In this document: in pieces, positions 9,001 to 16,096 of the stretch | Layout: every line of letters starts with the position of its first letter | Position numbering within the stretch: the stretch's first letter is position 1 | Virus record (IMG/VR): IMGVR_UViG_3300002123_000017 | Location: 1-38,763 of that record | Reading direction: 5' to 3' (one strand) | DNA: 38,763 bases | Origin: a virus | Program-made: the position numbers and the translations under genes | The notes under the pieces: generated by a model | What the model saw: only the letters and a program-made list of their open reading frames with translations | The model's database searches: none | Told to the model about the DNA's origin: nothing

Positions 9001-9478
9001 GGGGATTTCTGATTTCCTTCTTAGATCTATTTCTGTTAATAGATTTGTGGCAGATTCTACTGGAGTTACAGATAGTTTGAGAAGAGTTCTTGAAATACTT
9101 CGTAGTCAAACGGATTCTGTTGGAATTACGGATACTGCGGAGTGGAAAAAGATTCTTGTTTTGATATTAACGGAATCTATTTCTCTAAATGATTCTGAAT
9201 TTAGAACGATGCTTTATTGGATTCATCAGTATGACGTAGTAGGACTCGCTGATGGTCAATTCCGGTCAGTTAGTTATCAAAGATTTTTATCTGATTTGCT
9301 TAATGTACTAGATAGGTTAGGATTAGACCAAGTAATAGCAAAAATAATTCGTGAAAAGTTGTATGTTTCACTTGCAGTTTATAAACGGTTCTTGATGGAG
9401 ATTGATGCTCTTAATCCCCAAGTAAGTATAAACGTTCAGGATAGGAGAGTTGAATTAAATATCCTCAGAATGAAGTAA
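6047..9478 (+). CDS. Giant ~20-residue-repeat tail fibre-like protein
   Basis: An 1143-residue protein. Residues 1-159 form a GC-richer beta-sandwich-like head (ASDVTTNWNGWSAPP; IGIYIWSKSES) of a kind seen in phage structural proteins. From about 163 to 1090 the chain is almost wholly made of roughly 47 units of 20 residues (range 18-24). The unit consensus is [LIV]-S-[DE]-S-x-G-[IL]-x-D-[S] followed by a variable stretch ending in R/K and an aromatic or aliphatic residue, for example RYLSDSLGLADSNNRYITLR. No cysteine pairs or catalytic motifs occur in the array. The last ~50 residues leave the repeat pattern. Position after TipJ suggests a long distal tail fibre or stalk. The fold is not known to me; a fibrous or solenoid shape is inference. 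Confidence 0.65.
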   Translation: MATERIYPASDVTTNWNGWSAPPHWSRVDDAYGSETEADGGLAGDNNSVEEFTMANVSVMGASDTATGIGIYIWSKSESSTESIDVQYSIDNGSNWSSVVNVVVNQTSYAYGIASWSGLSLTQSQINAMNIRLTCPNENVDWVYTSAVSVLVTYTAGGTNFTRELANSLGISDVLYRQLVRRYENIESIGVPDSILCSLSFIRPIGDSFGLVDSRDIVKSMIRRPTEVLELGDYERIIRQIVRYISDSENISDSSILVHLINRYLSDSLGLADSNNRYITLRKYLTDTVGITDAEIVINSIVRYLSDILGLSDIQSKMIGKIVAESTGIMDTLSKIGNMVRVLSESEGMTDSINRILQKVAQLSDSIGIVDYQLIIKSLSRIISENEEIGDSSLRYLNMIRDSFDSMGISDHSITVIALIRTLSESLGITDSEVWALLRSRVISDTTSAFDFQAKTIGKVLSDILGVSDSIARASLASRYISDILGLSDVVSRILVKRLTQPDVIGLVDVFYETEINLFVAIVAEAIGITDAQVKSSTLGRIVSDAFNLYDVSFRTVLYSRAFLEIEGISDYSSRLMEAVRYLSDSGGTSDYLNRVMGHIRLESDSIAMTDNLTHIKSLLKNISDSIGLTDSQSNIIHLVRAVYDSLTINDTLDRHISFVRSYSESIEILDIFYGIEVNLLVSEISDVIGLVDDKSQAFIKTILISNLLGISDSNIKSFLKQISDTMGLSDTIQRHLTIQRILFDTEGLSDTLIKSIAKTLSEALGIIDSTVRYRTLQKILSESLDLSDSQYRIIVKIFSLYENLGLTDARVKLLAKTIGESLNLNDYQLRSLSFIRAMMEGLELSDSYVRALKVKRESLEEVGLVDINIQYLALIVSRILSEPVGITDSYQAIFYVARIIAESLDLSDEQLRILDVNRIVSESLSFVDIAPRTVNLTRMSVDSVALADSLLSLVMKLRYLSESFELTDSQYYQLEMIRELAETEGISDFLLRSISVNRFVADSTGVTDSLRRVLEILRSQTDSVGITDTAEWKKILVLILTESISLNDSEFRTMLYWIHQYDVVGLADGQFRSVSYQRFLSDLLNVLDRLGLDQVIAKIIREKLYVSLAVYKRFLMEIDALNPQVSINVQDRRVELNILRMK
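6533..9330 (+). repeat. Array of about 47 degenerate 60-bp coding repeats
   Basis: The DNA shows a 60-base rhythm, with TCTGA or TCAGA recurring at the same phase for long stretches. It corresponds to the 20-residue protein repeat. Individual units differ widely in DNA sequence while S, D/E, G and D positions are kept. This indicates an old array under protein-level selection and not a fresh satellite. Unit lengths of 18, 20, 22 and 24 residues differ by two residues, so insertions and deletions come in pairs of codons. A shorter set of seven units ends the preceding gene (about 5524-5937). Confidence 0.85.
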
Positions 9479-9488
9479 GGAGGGAAAT

Positions 9489-9776
9489 ATGAGCATAAAA
9501 GAGTTTACAAATGGGGATACAGTTTGGCTTCAAGCTACCTTTAGAACAAACTCAAAAGTTTTATTTGATCCTACTTCTACTTGGGGAAATATTTGGGATT
9601 CCTCCTCTAATCATATAGGTATATCTGCTTTCACCAAAAGTGTCACAGGAGTTTACGTTTATGGTTGGCAAACAGATCCTAGCAGTCATGCCAATGGGGA
9701 TGTTGTATTTGATGCTTACGGATATTACGGAGGGAAGATATATGTCCATCGTGGAACCCTTTTCCGTTTGGTGTAA
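9489..9776 (+). CDS. Small putative structural protein
   Basis: A 95-residue protein behind a strong AAGGAGGG site. The composition (many Gly, Tyr, Trp, Thr, Ser; alternating polar and hydrophobic residues; ending VHRGTLFRLV) fits a small beta-rich virion protein. Its place between the repeat fibre and another structural gene supports this. I recognise no family. It begins SIKEFTNGDTVWLQATF, reminiscent of small beta-domains found near phage fibre genes, but this is weak. It could be a fibre-associated or assembly protein. Confidence 0.5.
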   Translation: MSIKEFTNGDTVWLQATFRTNSKVLFDPTSTWGNIWDSSSNHIGISAFTKSVTGVYVYGWQTDPSSHANGDVVFDAYGYYGGKIYVHRGTLFRLV

Positions 9777-9877
9777 TTTTTCATAGAAAGGGAGAACCAT
9801 AAACGATATAATAAAAAGGATTCTAACTGGGAACCAAAATGTTCCGAACACCCCATGTAGAGAAGGAGGAAGGGAAA

Positions 9878-10429
9878 ATGAATGAGCAATTAAGAAGGGA
9901 TTTAGATGCAAAACTGGCGGCGTTTCTCAAAGAAACTGAAGGAGATCTTCCCATTGAGAAAATGGGAATTCTCGGGTGTGTTCGTCACCGTTTGTATGGC
10001 CCTGATGGTACACTGAAGCAGGAAGGTCATAAGTTTAACCTAGTAAACTCTATTGGGGATAAGTATCTCTCTGTCTATTTGTCGGGGGCAGGGGTGTTGC
10101 CGGGATCTATGTGGGCAGAGCTTGGTGTTAATACCACCGCTCCGGTGAAGGCTGGAACTGGTTTGGGGACTTTAATTGCTACTTCGTCCCTAGCAACTTC
10201 CGCTTCCTATCCGCAGAATGTCAACTCATTCGGTACGGGTTCCGGTGAGTGGACAATTTGGCGGTTCTCTTGGGGCGCGGGCGTAGCAACCAACGGGTCT
10301 ATCGGAGAAGTGGGAATGCGGACTCAGGCTGGTTCCTTTGTAGCCCATGCGTTGGTGGCTCCGAACGTGAACAAGGCTGCTGGCGATACGCTGCAGATCG
10401 ACTGGGGCTGGAAATTTTTAGGGGCATAA
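9878..10429 (+). CDS. Putative tail/fibre-associated structural protein
   Basis: A 183-residue protein. The ATG at 9878 is chosen because AAGGAGG precedes it by a suitable distance; an in-frame ATG at 9839 has no such site. The N-terminus is helical and charged (NEQLRRDLDAKLAAFLKETE). It is followed by YGPDGTLKQEGHKFNLVNS and a Gly/Ala/Thr-rich beta region ending in LQIDWGWKFLGA. The phrase W-x-I-W-R-F-S-W and the late W-G-W are like those of small phage particle proteins encoded near fibres. The second half is noticeably GC-richer than the repeat gene upstream. The exact role is unknown; last gene of the structural block before the mobile endonuclease. Confidence 0.5.
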   Translation: MNEQLRRDLDAKLAAFLKETEGDLPIEKMGILGCVRHRLYGPDGTLKQEGHKFNLVNSIGDKYLSVYLSGAGVLPGSMWAELGVNTTAPVKAGTGLGTLIATSSLATSASYPQNVNSFGTGSGEWTIWRFSWGAGVATNGSIGEVGMRTQAGSFVAHALVAPNVNKAAGDTLQIDWGWKFLGA

Positions 10430-10485
10430 TACCCAATAGAATCAGGTACTTAGGCGTGCTACAAAGTTCTTTCCTTCTTGTTCAT

Positions 10486-10511
10486 GGGGCATCTCCGAAA
10501 GGGGGTGCCTC
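10486..10511 (+). promoter_or_regulatory. Hairpin covering the ribosome site of the HNH gene
   Basis: Bases 10486-10496 pair with 10501-10511 around a GAAA tetraloop (10497-10500), an 11-bp RNA stem including G-U pairs. The right arm contains GGGGG (10501-10505), the only plausible Shine-Dalgarno sequence, and ends directly at ATG 10512. It should hide the ribosome site in long transcripts. There is no T-tract after it, so a terminator is less likely. Confidence 0.6.
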
Positions 10512-11192
10512 ATGATTCTTGTTCCCCCTAGAACAACCGATATGACTGGGACCCAATTCTTTCGTTTGACTGTATTAGGTCTTTCTAGAATTGATAAAGA
10601 CAAACGGGGGACTACTTCTTTTTGGGAATGCCTCTGCGAATGCGGAAATTATCATATTGTTGCTAAAGATAAACTCAAACTAACAAAAAGTTGTGGATGT
10701 TTGAAAAGGGAGATTATCAAAGCCGGGGCAAATTTCAAACATGGTTTTTGTAAGGATGGTCAGATAACTCCGGAATATAGTTGTTGGTCAGGAATGAAGG
10801 ATCGTTGCTATTGTGAAACCAATCGCAAGTATCCTCGTTACGGTGGAAGAGGAATTACCATTTGCGATGAATGGAGATATAATTTTGAGGCTTTTCTTGC
10901 ATATATGGGACCCTGTAATGGGAAAATAATTGATAGAATTGAAGCAGACGGTAACTATGAACCGGGTAATTGCCGTTGGGTAACTCCTGCAATATCCAAT
11001 AGAAATTATTCAACTAGAAATCGTAATTATACCCATAATGGCGAAACAAAGTGTTTGAAGGATTGGGCAGCTCATTTTGGCATAAACTATGCTACCCTCT
11101 GGCAACGAATTAAAGATGGCCTAAGTTTTGAGGAAGCCATAGCCCATCGCCTTAGAGAAAAAATTGTCGTTAGTCAGGTTATTTCTATTTAA
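10512..11192 (+). CDS. HNH-type mobile endonuclease
   Basis: A 226-residue protein with an N-terminal Cys-rich part (ECLCECGNYHIVAK ... SCGCLKRE, about residues 44-75). A central domain follows with SGMKDRCY, GRGITICDEWRYNFEAF, IDRIEADGNYEPGNCRWVTP and SNRN. That arrangement is typical of HNH-like endonucleases common in phages as free-standing homing or intron-associated enzymes. The C-terminal ~45 residues (LKDWAAHFGINYATLWQRIK) resemble a helix-turn-helix DNA-binding domain. It sits at the end of the structural operon and its stop overlaps the stop of the convergent glycosyltransferase gene. Expression is probably damped by the start-site hairpin. Confidence 0.75.
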   Translation: MILVPPRTTDMTGTQFFRLTVLGLSRIDKDKRGTTSFWECLCECGNYHIVAKDKLKLTKSCGCLKREIIKAGANFKHGFCKDGQITPEYSCWSGMKDRCYCETNRKYPRYGGRGITICDEWRYNFEAFLAYMGPCNGKIIDRIEADGNYEPGNCRWVTPAISNRNYSTRNRNYTHNGETKCLKDWAAHFGINYATLWQRIKDGLSFEEAIAHRLREKIVVSQVISI

Positions 11193-14158
11193 ACGTATTT
11201 CCCTTCTCTCAAAGACATTTGATGTTTAAGAATTCCACCAACAATTTGAGAAGCTATTTCAGAATTAGGGAATCTAGTTTTAACATCTCGTAATTGAATT
11301 CCATCTAGAATAAAAGTAAATATCATATCTTGCCCCAATCCTAGTAAAGCGTTAGCAGTTGAATATAATTCAATCGCATCTAACATAATAGGATCAGCGG
11401 GATTTGGTAAAAATTTAGTTTCAAATATATGCTTAGCCCTCATAGCCCACTCCCGACAGAAATCATCTGGAGGAGTCCCAGGGGGAAAACGATTCATTCT
11501 ATCTTTTATGATATGAATACAATCCCTCATGAATAGGAATTTCATCAAATCCCGATCAGGGCATTCTTTGTAATCTCGAAGAAGCAAATCAATATTTCTG
11601 AGGAATCTTTCATTTCTGATTTTATCTGTTAAATACCCGTCATGACCAATCCAAAAGTCTGGCATAATAATTCCCAAACCAAATCCCTTGTTCAATTCTA
11701 ATTCGGGATGTTCATGAATCAAGCCAAAGAATTTGGCCCCCGTATTGTTTCTAAATAAGCGTGTAGGTAGGTCGGGCTTAAAAGGATTGGGGGGGTCTAC
11801 GGACAAATGATGTTGTTGTATGCCATATCCGTTAAAGGGGTTCGCCCGAAGATATTTATTAACGTTTTCTGGATTGAGTAGAACTTCATCAGAGTCAATC
11901 CAAAGTATCCAATCTCCCTTTGCATCTTTGATGCTTAGGTTTCTGGCGGCTCCGAATCCTTCCTTGAGAGGGTCAATTCCTTTTAAAATCTTGGCCCCAT
12001 ATTTTTGAGCAATTTCTTTGGTGCTATCATTAGTTTTCGGATCTACTGCAATAATGATTTCGTCGGCTATTTTAGAAACAGATTTCAAACATCTATGAAG
12101 CATATCTTCTGCATTATATGCTATCATACAAACTGAGAGAGTTTCCTTTGGAGCTTGCCATACCATCTTTCTTTCAAAATTAACACGGTTAGTCGGAATG
12201 CTAGAATCCTTAGTATATGAGATAAAGTGGTGCCCAATAACTTCTCCAGAATTGATTCTTCCCGTAGATCTAAAGAAAACTTTGATATCTTTTTTCTCAC
12301 TAAACATATCCAAAATGTCGTTCATTTCGTAATGGCGAACGTGGCATCTATGGGGGAAGGTATAGTATGATAAATATTCCCAAGGTCCATATGGAACTGT
12401 CAAGTAAATAGTTCCCCCTTCTTTGCATAAAGTTTCTAATTGATCAATAAGATGATAGGGGTCAATAACATGTTCTAATACTTCATTGCAAAATACTAAG
12501 TCAAAAGTCCCCCCGCCTATTTCTAATATTTTTTCTATAGGATGAGAGGTCATTTCATCTGTAGATATGAATTTAATATTTTTATGCTCAGAATATTTTT
12601 CTTTGCATTTGTTAGCAGTATCAATAGTTTTTCTAGTTATATCTAGCCCCAAAAATTGACTATCTGGGAAAAGATTTGCCATTCTAATGGTTTGATGCCC
12701 AATCCAGCAGCCGTAATCAAGGACTTTTTCATACGGACCAGAAGTTTCCAAAAACTCTTTCATAATCAACCATCGTGGCTCACTTCCGCTAGTTTCAAAG
12801 TGACTAACTTTGGCCCCTTCATGCTTTGTTCCCTCTATAGGAGCATCTACTTTTTTATATTGTTCTCTATATGTTTCAGGAGATTCCATAAAAGAGAAAT
12901 TATCATGGATATATTTAACATCATTCTTTACCAAATTGAGATTATGGCATTCTCTTTCAAAATGTACGGCAACCCCATTTTCTTTTGCTTCTATAATATT
13001 ACACATTTCAATATCAGAATTTTTAAAGAAATGCTTATACAATCTAGCGGGGTTACTTGATTTTTTTCTCATAATTTTATCAGATATATTTAACAATCGA
13101 TCTGCTACAGGCCCCCAAATCAATGTTTTCCCGTGTTCCATACCCGCTATGGACATGTTTTTAGTAATAGAGGGCTTATTTAAAAGTTCTTCAATAACTT
13201 TAATAAATTCATTTTGGCAAGCCTCCGTAGAAGCTAGTCCAAAATCAGTAGTATTGATAAATTTAGTGGCACCAGGATGAAGAGTTTCTACCAATGCGGC
13301 GGTTGGAGTCGTAATGAAAGGAAGTCCGCAAGCTTGGGCTTCGATAGCACTAATGCAAGAAATCTCATCAAACTCTGTGGGGTAAACGTAAGCCCAAGAA
13401 CGAGAATATAAATCATATAATTGAGCTTTTGTTAAAGATCCCAGTAATTGAACGTTGGGAAGTGCTTTGCACCTTTCCCAAAGATGTTCGTAATATGCTC
13501 TTATCCCCGGAACGGTATTGTCATAGTGGGCTACCATAAGTTTTACAGAGATTTCTTTCTTGAGAAATTTTTCCATAATTCCATTTTCTTTGACAAGATT
13601 TTCCAGACCTCGTTCTGGTCTAGCACAGTAGACCATTTGCCCTAAACTTCTGACGGAATTGAGTCCGTCAGGAATCAAGGAAACGTCTATCCCATTTCTG
13701 ATCACTTCAATTGCTTCTTCGGGGATTTCATAAATTTCTTTATATTGATTCTTTTGAAATTGAGACATAAGAAGAACGCGATCAACTTGAGTTAAAATTC
13801 CCCTCATATTTGGGGCAGTTCTTTTGAGAGCGAGGTCATGGCACCATAAATAACAAGTTTTAGCATTATGGGGGGTTTGAAGAATACCAAAATCTCTGGA
13901 TACGATGAGCATATCTATATCTGAATGAGACATTAATTCTTGACCTTGTTGTAGGGGGATGTACATTACCCCCCTGATTCCCATTGGAGCATCGCAAGGA
14001 CTCAGAACTACCACCCTATTTCTTCCGCCAAAAGCATCTTTTTTAGAAGCAAAGGATTCTGCTAATTGAATAGCGGCGGTTTCTGATCCCCCTAATGAGC
14101 TTTTGGCCAAGGTGTTGCCATCGTGTTTCATTCCGGGGGAAACAATGATAATATTCAT
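11189..14158 (-). CDS. Three-domain GT4 glycosyltransferase - methyltransferase - GT2 glycosyltransferase
   Basis: A 989-residue fusion. The N-terminal ~370 residues are a GT-B fold GT4-type glycosyltransferase, with LGGSETAAIQLAESFA near the start and the E-x7-E region in EFDEISCISAIEAQACG. Residues ~425-650 are a SAM-dependent methyltransferase (VLDYGCWIGHQTIRM; FDLVFCNEVLEHV). From ~673 a GT2 domain follows (LSVCMIAYNAEDMLHRCL; DWILWIDSDEVL with the D-x-D metal motif) plus a helical C-terminus. ATG 14158 is chosen over TTG 14164 because AGGAG lies 7 bases before it. Its start overlaps the upstream stop (TGATG). It would act on sugar acceptors in the cytoplasm. The target (DNA, virion protein or host glycan) cannot be told. 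Confidence 0.8.
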   Translation of the reverse strand: MNIIIVSPGMKHDGNTLAKSSLGGSETAAIQLAESFASKKDAFGGRNRVVVLSPCDAPMGIRGVMYIPLQQGQELMSHSDIDMLIVSRDFGILQTPHNAKTCYLWCHDLALKRTAPNMRGILTQVDRVLLMSQFQKNQYKEIYEIPEEAIEVIRNGIDVSLIPDGLNSVRSLGQMVYCARPERGLENLVKENGIMEKFLKKEISVKLMVAHYDNTVPGIRAYYEHLWERCKALPNVQLLGSLTKAQLYDLYSRSWAYVYPTEFDEISCISAIEAQACGLPFITTPTAALVETLHPGATKFINTTDFGLASTEACQNEFIKVIEELLNKPSITKNMSIAGMEHGKTLIWGPVADRLLNISDKIMRKKSSNPARLYKHFFKNSDIEMCNIIEAKENGVAVHFERECHNLNLVKNDVKYIHDNFSFMESPETYREQYKKVDAPIEGTKHEGAKVSHFETSGSEPRWLIMKEFLETSGPYEKVLDYGCWIGHQTIRMANLFPDSQFLGLDITRKTIDTANKCKEKYSEHKNIKFISTDEMTSHPIEKILEIGGGTFDLVFCNEVLEHVIDPYHLIDQLETLCKEGGTIYLTVPYGPWEYLSYYTFPHRCHVRHYEMNDILDMFSEKKDIKVFFRSTGRINSGEVIGHHFISYTKDSSIPTNRVNFERKMVWQAPKETLSVCMIAYNAEDMLHRCLKSVSKIADEIIIAVDPKTNDSTKEIAQKYGAKILKGIDPLKEGFGAARNLSIKDAKGDWILWIDSDEVLLNPENVNKYLRANPFNGYGIQQHHLSVDPPNPFKPDLPTRLFRNNTGAKFFGLIHEHPELELNKGFGLGIIMPDFWIGHDGYLTDKIRNERFLRNIDLLLRDYKECPDRDLMKFLFMRDCIHIIKDRMNRFPPGTPPDDFCREWAMRAKHIFETKFLPNPADPIMLDAIELYSTANALLGLGQDMIFTFILDGIQLRDVKTRFPNSEIASQIVGGILKHQMSLREGKYV

Positions 14159-14394
14159 CAGCAATCTCCTATGATAGTACGAATATTCTTTTTATTTGTT
14201 CGAATAATCTCAATAAGAGCATCTATTATGAAATATGGACTAGCAACCATTGGTTTGGCGGTATCTTGGGGAACTGCCGAATGTATAGGGCATTTATACC
14301 ATCTGGTTCGGGGACAAGTACATTTTATTTTACTCTCATTGCAAACACAAGAAAGATTTCTACAAATTGAGCACTCGCTATCAGGAGTTTTCAT
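14158..14394 (-). CDS. Small Cys-rich protein
   Basis: A 78-residue protein with a cysteine-rich first half (CSICRNLSCVC, then CTCPRTRWYKCPIH, residues 8-38), very likely one or two zinc-binding knuckles. A more hydrophobic helix-prone tail follows (FIIDALIEIIR). The ATG overlaps the stop of the 48-residue gene upstream by ATGA, and its own stop overlaps the glycosyltransferase start, so the four genes 14685 to 11189 look translationally coupled. Family not recognised. It may bind nucleic acid or act as a small adaptor. Confidence 0.55.
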   Translation of the reverse strand: MKTPDSECSICRNLSCVCNESKIKCTCPRTRWYKCPIHSAVPQDTAKPMVASPYFIIDALIEIIRTNKKNIRTIIGDC

Positions 14395-14537
14395 TTTGTC
14401 TCTTTCTTACTATCTTGGTATGCCTTTCTTGTTCCCTGCCAATACATTGATCCATCCGCTCGTCTAGTTCTATGAGAGCCTCCAGGAAAATCTTTAGCTG
14501 CTTGTTTACGAAGTCTTTTTGCAACTGTTCTTCTCAT
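14391..14537 (-). CDS. Small basic protein (48 aa)
   Basis: An unlisted short gene: ATG at 14537, TGA at 14393-14391, 48 residues. It is strongly basic (RRTVAKRLRKQAAK at the N-terminus; RRADGSMYWQGTRKAY later). AAGGGAT precedes the ATG. It overlaps the next gene as ATGA and the preceding one by 32 bases. The coupling and codon-level sense make it more credible than a chance frame. Function unknown; the charge suggests nucleic-acid contact, which is inference. Confidence 0.6.
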   Translation of the reverse strand: MRRTVAKRLRKQAAKDFPGGSHRTRRADGSMYWQGTRKAYQDSKKETK

Positions 14538-14685
14538 TTTTATCCCTTTCATTTATTAGATGTTTCCCACTACAACCTCGTAATTTATAAACATCTGGAT
14601 CTATTTCTATACAAATTGGTTTATAGTCGATACAGCCTAGAATAATCTTACAATAACAATTATCTCCATAGCATATATATTCCAT
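14506..14685 (-). CDS. Small Cys-rich protein (59 aa)
   Basis: An unlisted short gene: ATG at 14685, TAA at 14508-14506, 59 residues. The ATG overlaps the stop of the radical SAM gene by one base (TAATG), with AGGG just upstream, so it is probably translated by coupling. Cysteines occur at CYGDNCYCKIILGC, in IC, GC and near the end (about seven in all), which fits a small metal-binding protein. The end overlaps the start of the 48-residue gene. Its position next to a radical SAM enzyme makes a substrate or partner role thinkable, but no leader/core peptide pattern can be shown. Confidence 0.55.
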   Translation of the reverse strand: MEYICYGDNCYCKIILGCIDYKPICIEIDPDVYKLRGCSGKHLINERDKNEKNSCKKTS

Positions 14686-15407
14686 TATTTTACCCTGGCC
14701 ATTCCTTCAGGAACATCTTCATGGCAAGTATTGCATTGAATATATGGTGTATGAATAATCTCTAAAGAATCGTCCCATACTGTTCCCAAAATCCCCCTAG
14801 AGTAGGCATCTTGGCAACAACGTGTTATATCTCCATTACTCATAACCATTACTTGCCCATTTTTAAGCCATGGGCAAAGGACTCTAGATCTGTAATCTTC
14901 TGGAGTCCAGTTTATCAGTCCCCCCCAATTATTCGGTCTTATGATAGCATCTCGGGAATACCCAAATTGGACTTTAGGATATTCTAAACGCAATTTATTA
15001 AATAGTCCTACTGTTTTCATAGCTATAAACGCATCATGATCCGTAACATCTATTGCATCTATTCCCGCATCAAGAATTTTACGGATTAATTCTTCGTCTG
15101 CCAAAATTCCATTTGTATTGGTACGGAGGCAGAGATACCGAGGCATTATGGTTCGACAACGTTTAACCATTTCAATATATCGGGGGTGTAGAAAAGGCTC
15201 CCCCACCCCAAATAAATTGAGTTCTCTTTGGGTTCCTTTTTTAACAAATATTTCAAGTAATTTGAGAGTTTGTTCAAAGGTGGGCCATTCCATCAATCCA
15301 ACTGGCCTATGCTCCCCTTGACCAGAACAGGGACAATATGGACAAGATAGGTTACAAATTGAAGAAACTTCTAAATTTTTGATACATCCTATTTTTTGAT
15401 AAATCAA
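14685..15407 (-). CDS. Radical SAM protein with SPASM-like C-terminus
   Basis: A 240-residue enzyme. CNLSCPYC (C18, C22, C25) is the C-x3-C-x2-C motif that binds the radical SAM [4Fe-4S] cluster. NLFGVGEPFLHP is the conserved GEP-type strand for SAM binding. The C-terminus has CPWLKNGQVMVMSNGDITRCCQD and a late CNTCHE, the pattern of a shortened SPASM/twitch auxiliary-cluster domain. It is short for a SPASM enzyme but has both ends. SPASM proteins often modify peptides or proteins; in phages the substrates are mostly unknown. It overlaps the HTH gene upstream and is coupled to the Cys-rich 59-residue gene downstream. The QueE type is excluded by the cysteine spacing. Confidence 0.8.
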   Translation of the reverse strand: MIYQKIGCIKNLEVSSICNLSCPYCPCSGQGEHRPVGLMEWPTFEQTLKLLEIFVKKGTQRELNLFGVGEPFLHPRYIEMVKRCRTIMPRYLCLRTNTNGILADEELIRKILDAGIDAIDVTDHDAFIAMKTVGLFNKLRLEYPKVQFGYSRDAIIRPNNWGGLINWTPEDYRSRVLCPWLKNGQVMVMSNGDITRCCQDAYSRGILGTVWDDSLEIIHTPYIQCNTCHEDVPEGMARVK

Positions 15408-16096
15408 AGTAGTCCTAACGAATCTTCAGTATTGTTTGCAGCATAATTTTCTTTACTAATCAAAATTCCGGCTTTCTCCATTCGGATTTTGAGTGCTCTC
15501 TCTGTCACCCCCAATTCATTTGCCATTGCTTCTGGAGACATTTTCTTTTTTATATAATATGCAGCAGCTTCCCTCAAATTTTTAAATCCTTTTTCAGTTA
15601 AAATTTTATTCCATTTTTCTTTAACGTCTGTTTTGGTAAAACCATCTTCATCTCGGTGGGAGGGTCTTTTCCCCTTTATTAATTCCCTCATCGGAAGACT
15701 TCTATCCCCATCCATTCTTATTCTTAGATACTCTATGGTTCTAGTAGTTACCCCCAACTCCATTGCCATTTCCGTATTTGTATATTTTTTCTTATATGTT
15801 TCCATTAAATCATCTATATCTTTAAACCCTTTAATTTGAGCAACAGAACCCCATTTATTCCAAAAGGAAGTGGGCATATCGTATGGGACGGTCAAATATG
15901 GTCTTAGAGATGCATAAACTGTGTTGGACTCCACTTCTATATCTTTTAACAACAACCATTGGTGGAGCGTTCGAAACGTACCCCCTTTGGTAATCCAGTC
16001 ATTTACGAAGATGGATATGCCTTCGTGCCCTTCTTTTAAAATTAATTCTTCAAATTTGCGAATGAATGGACGATGTTTAGATTTTATTCTAGACAT
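15404..16096 (-). CDS. Helix-turn-helix protein with two HTH units
   Basis: A 230-residue protein carrying two similar helix-turn-helix segments: TNTEMAMELGVTTRTIEYL (about 106-125) and SPEAMANELGVTERALKIRM (about 189-209). They are separated by a basic linker. The N-terminal third is rich in aromatic and charged residues and has no known motif. Two HTH units in one chain suggest binding of a direct-repeat site or a role like a phage regulator or small terminase-type DNA recogniser. It sits between SbcC and the radical SAM gene with ATG 16096 overlapping the sbcC stop, so it belongs to the same transcript. Confidence 0.6.
   Translation of the reverse strand: MSRIKSKHRPFIRKFEELILKEGHEGISIFVNDWITKGGTFRTLHQWLLLKDIEVESNTVYASLRPYLTVPYDMPTSFWNKWGSVAQIKGFKDIDDLMETYKKKYTNTEMAMELGVTTRTIEYLRIRMDGDRSLPMRELIKGKRPSHRDEDGFTKTDVKEKWNKILTEKGFKNLREAAAYYIKKKMSPEAMANELGVTERALKIRMEKAGILISKENYAANNTEDSLGLL

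Noticed and set aside
6533-9330. 60-base periodicity as a CRISPR array
   Set aside because: Repeats are degenerate in DNA, lack uniform spacers and encode a continuous protein repeat.
14685-15407. Radical SAM protein as QueE of a 7-deazaguanine DNA modification pathway
   Set aside because: QueE has different cluster spacing and no SPASM end, and no other queuosine-pathway genes are present.
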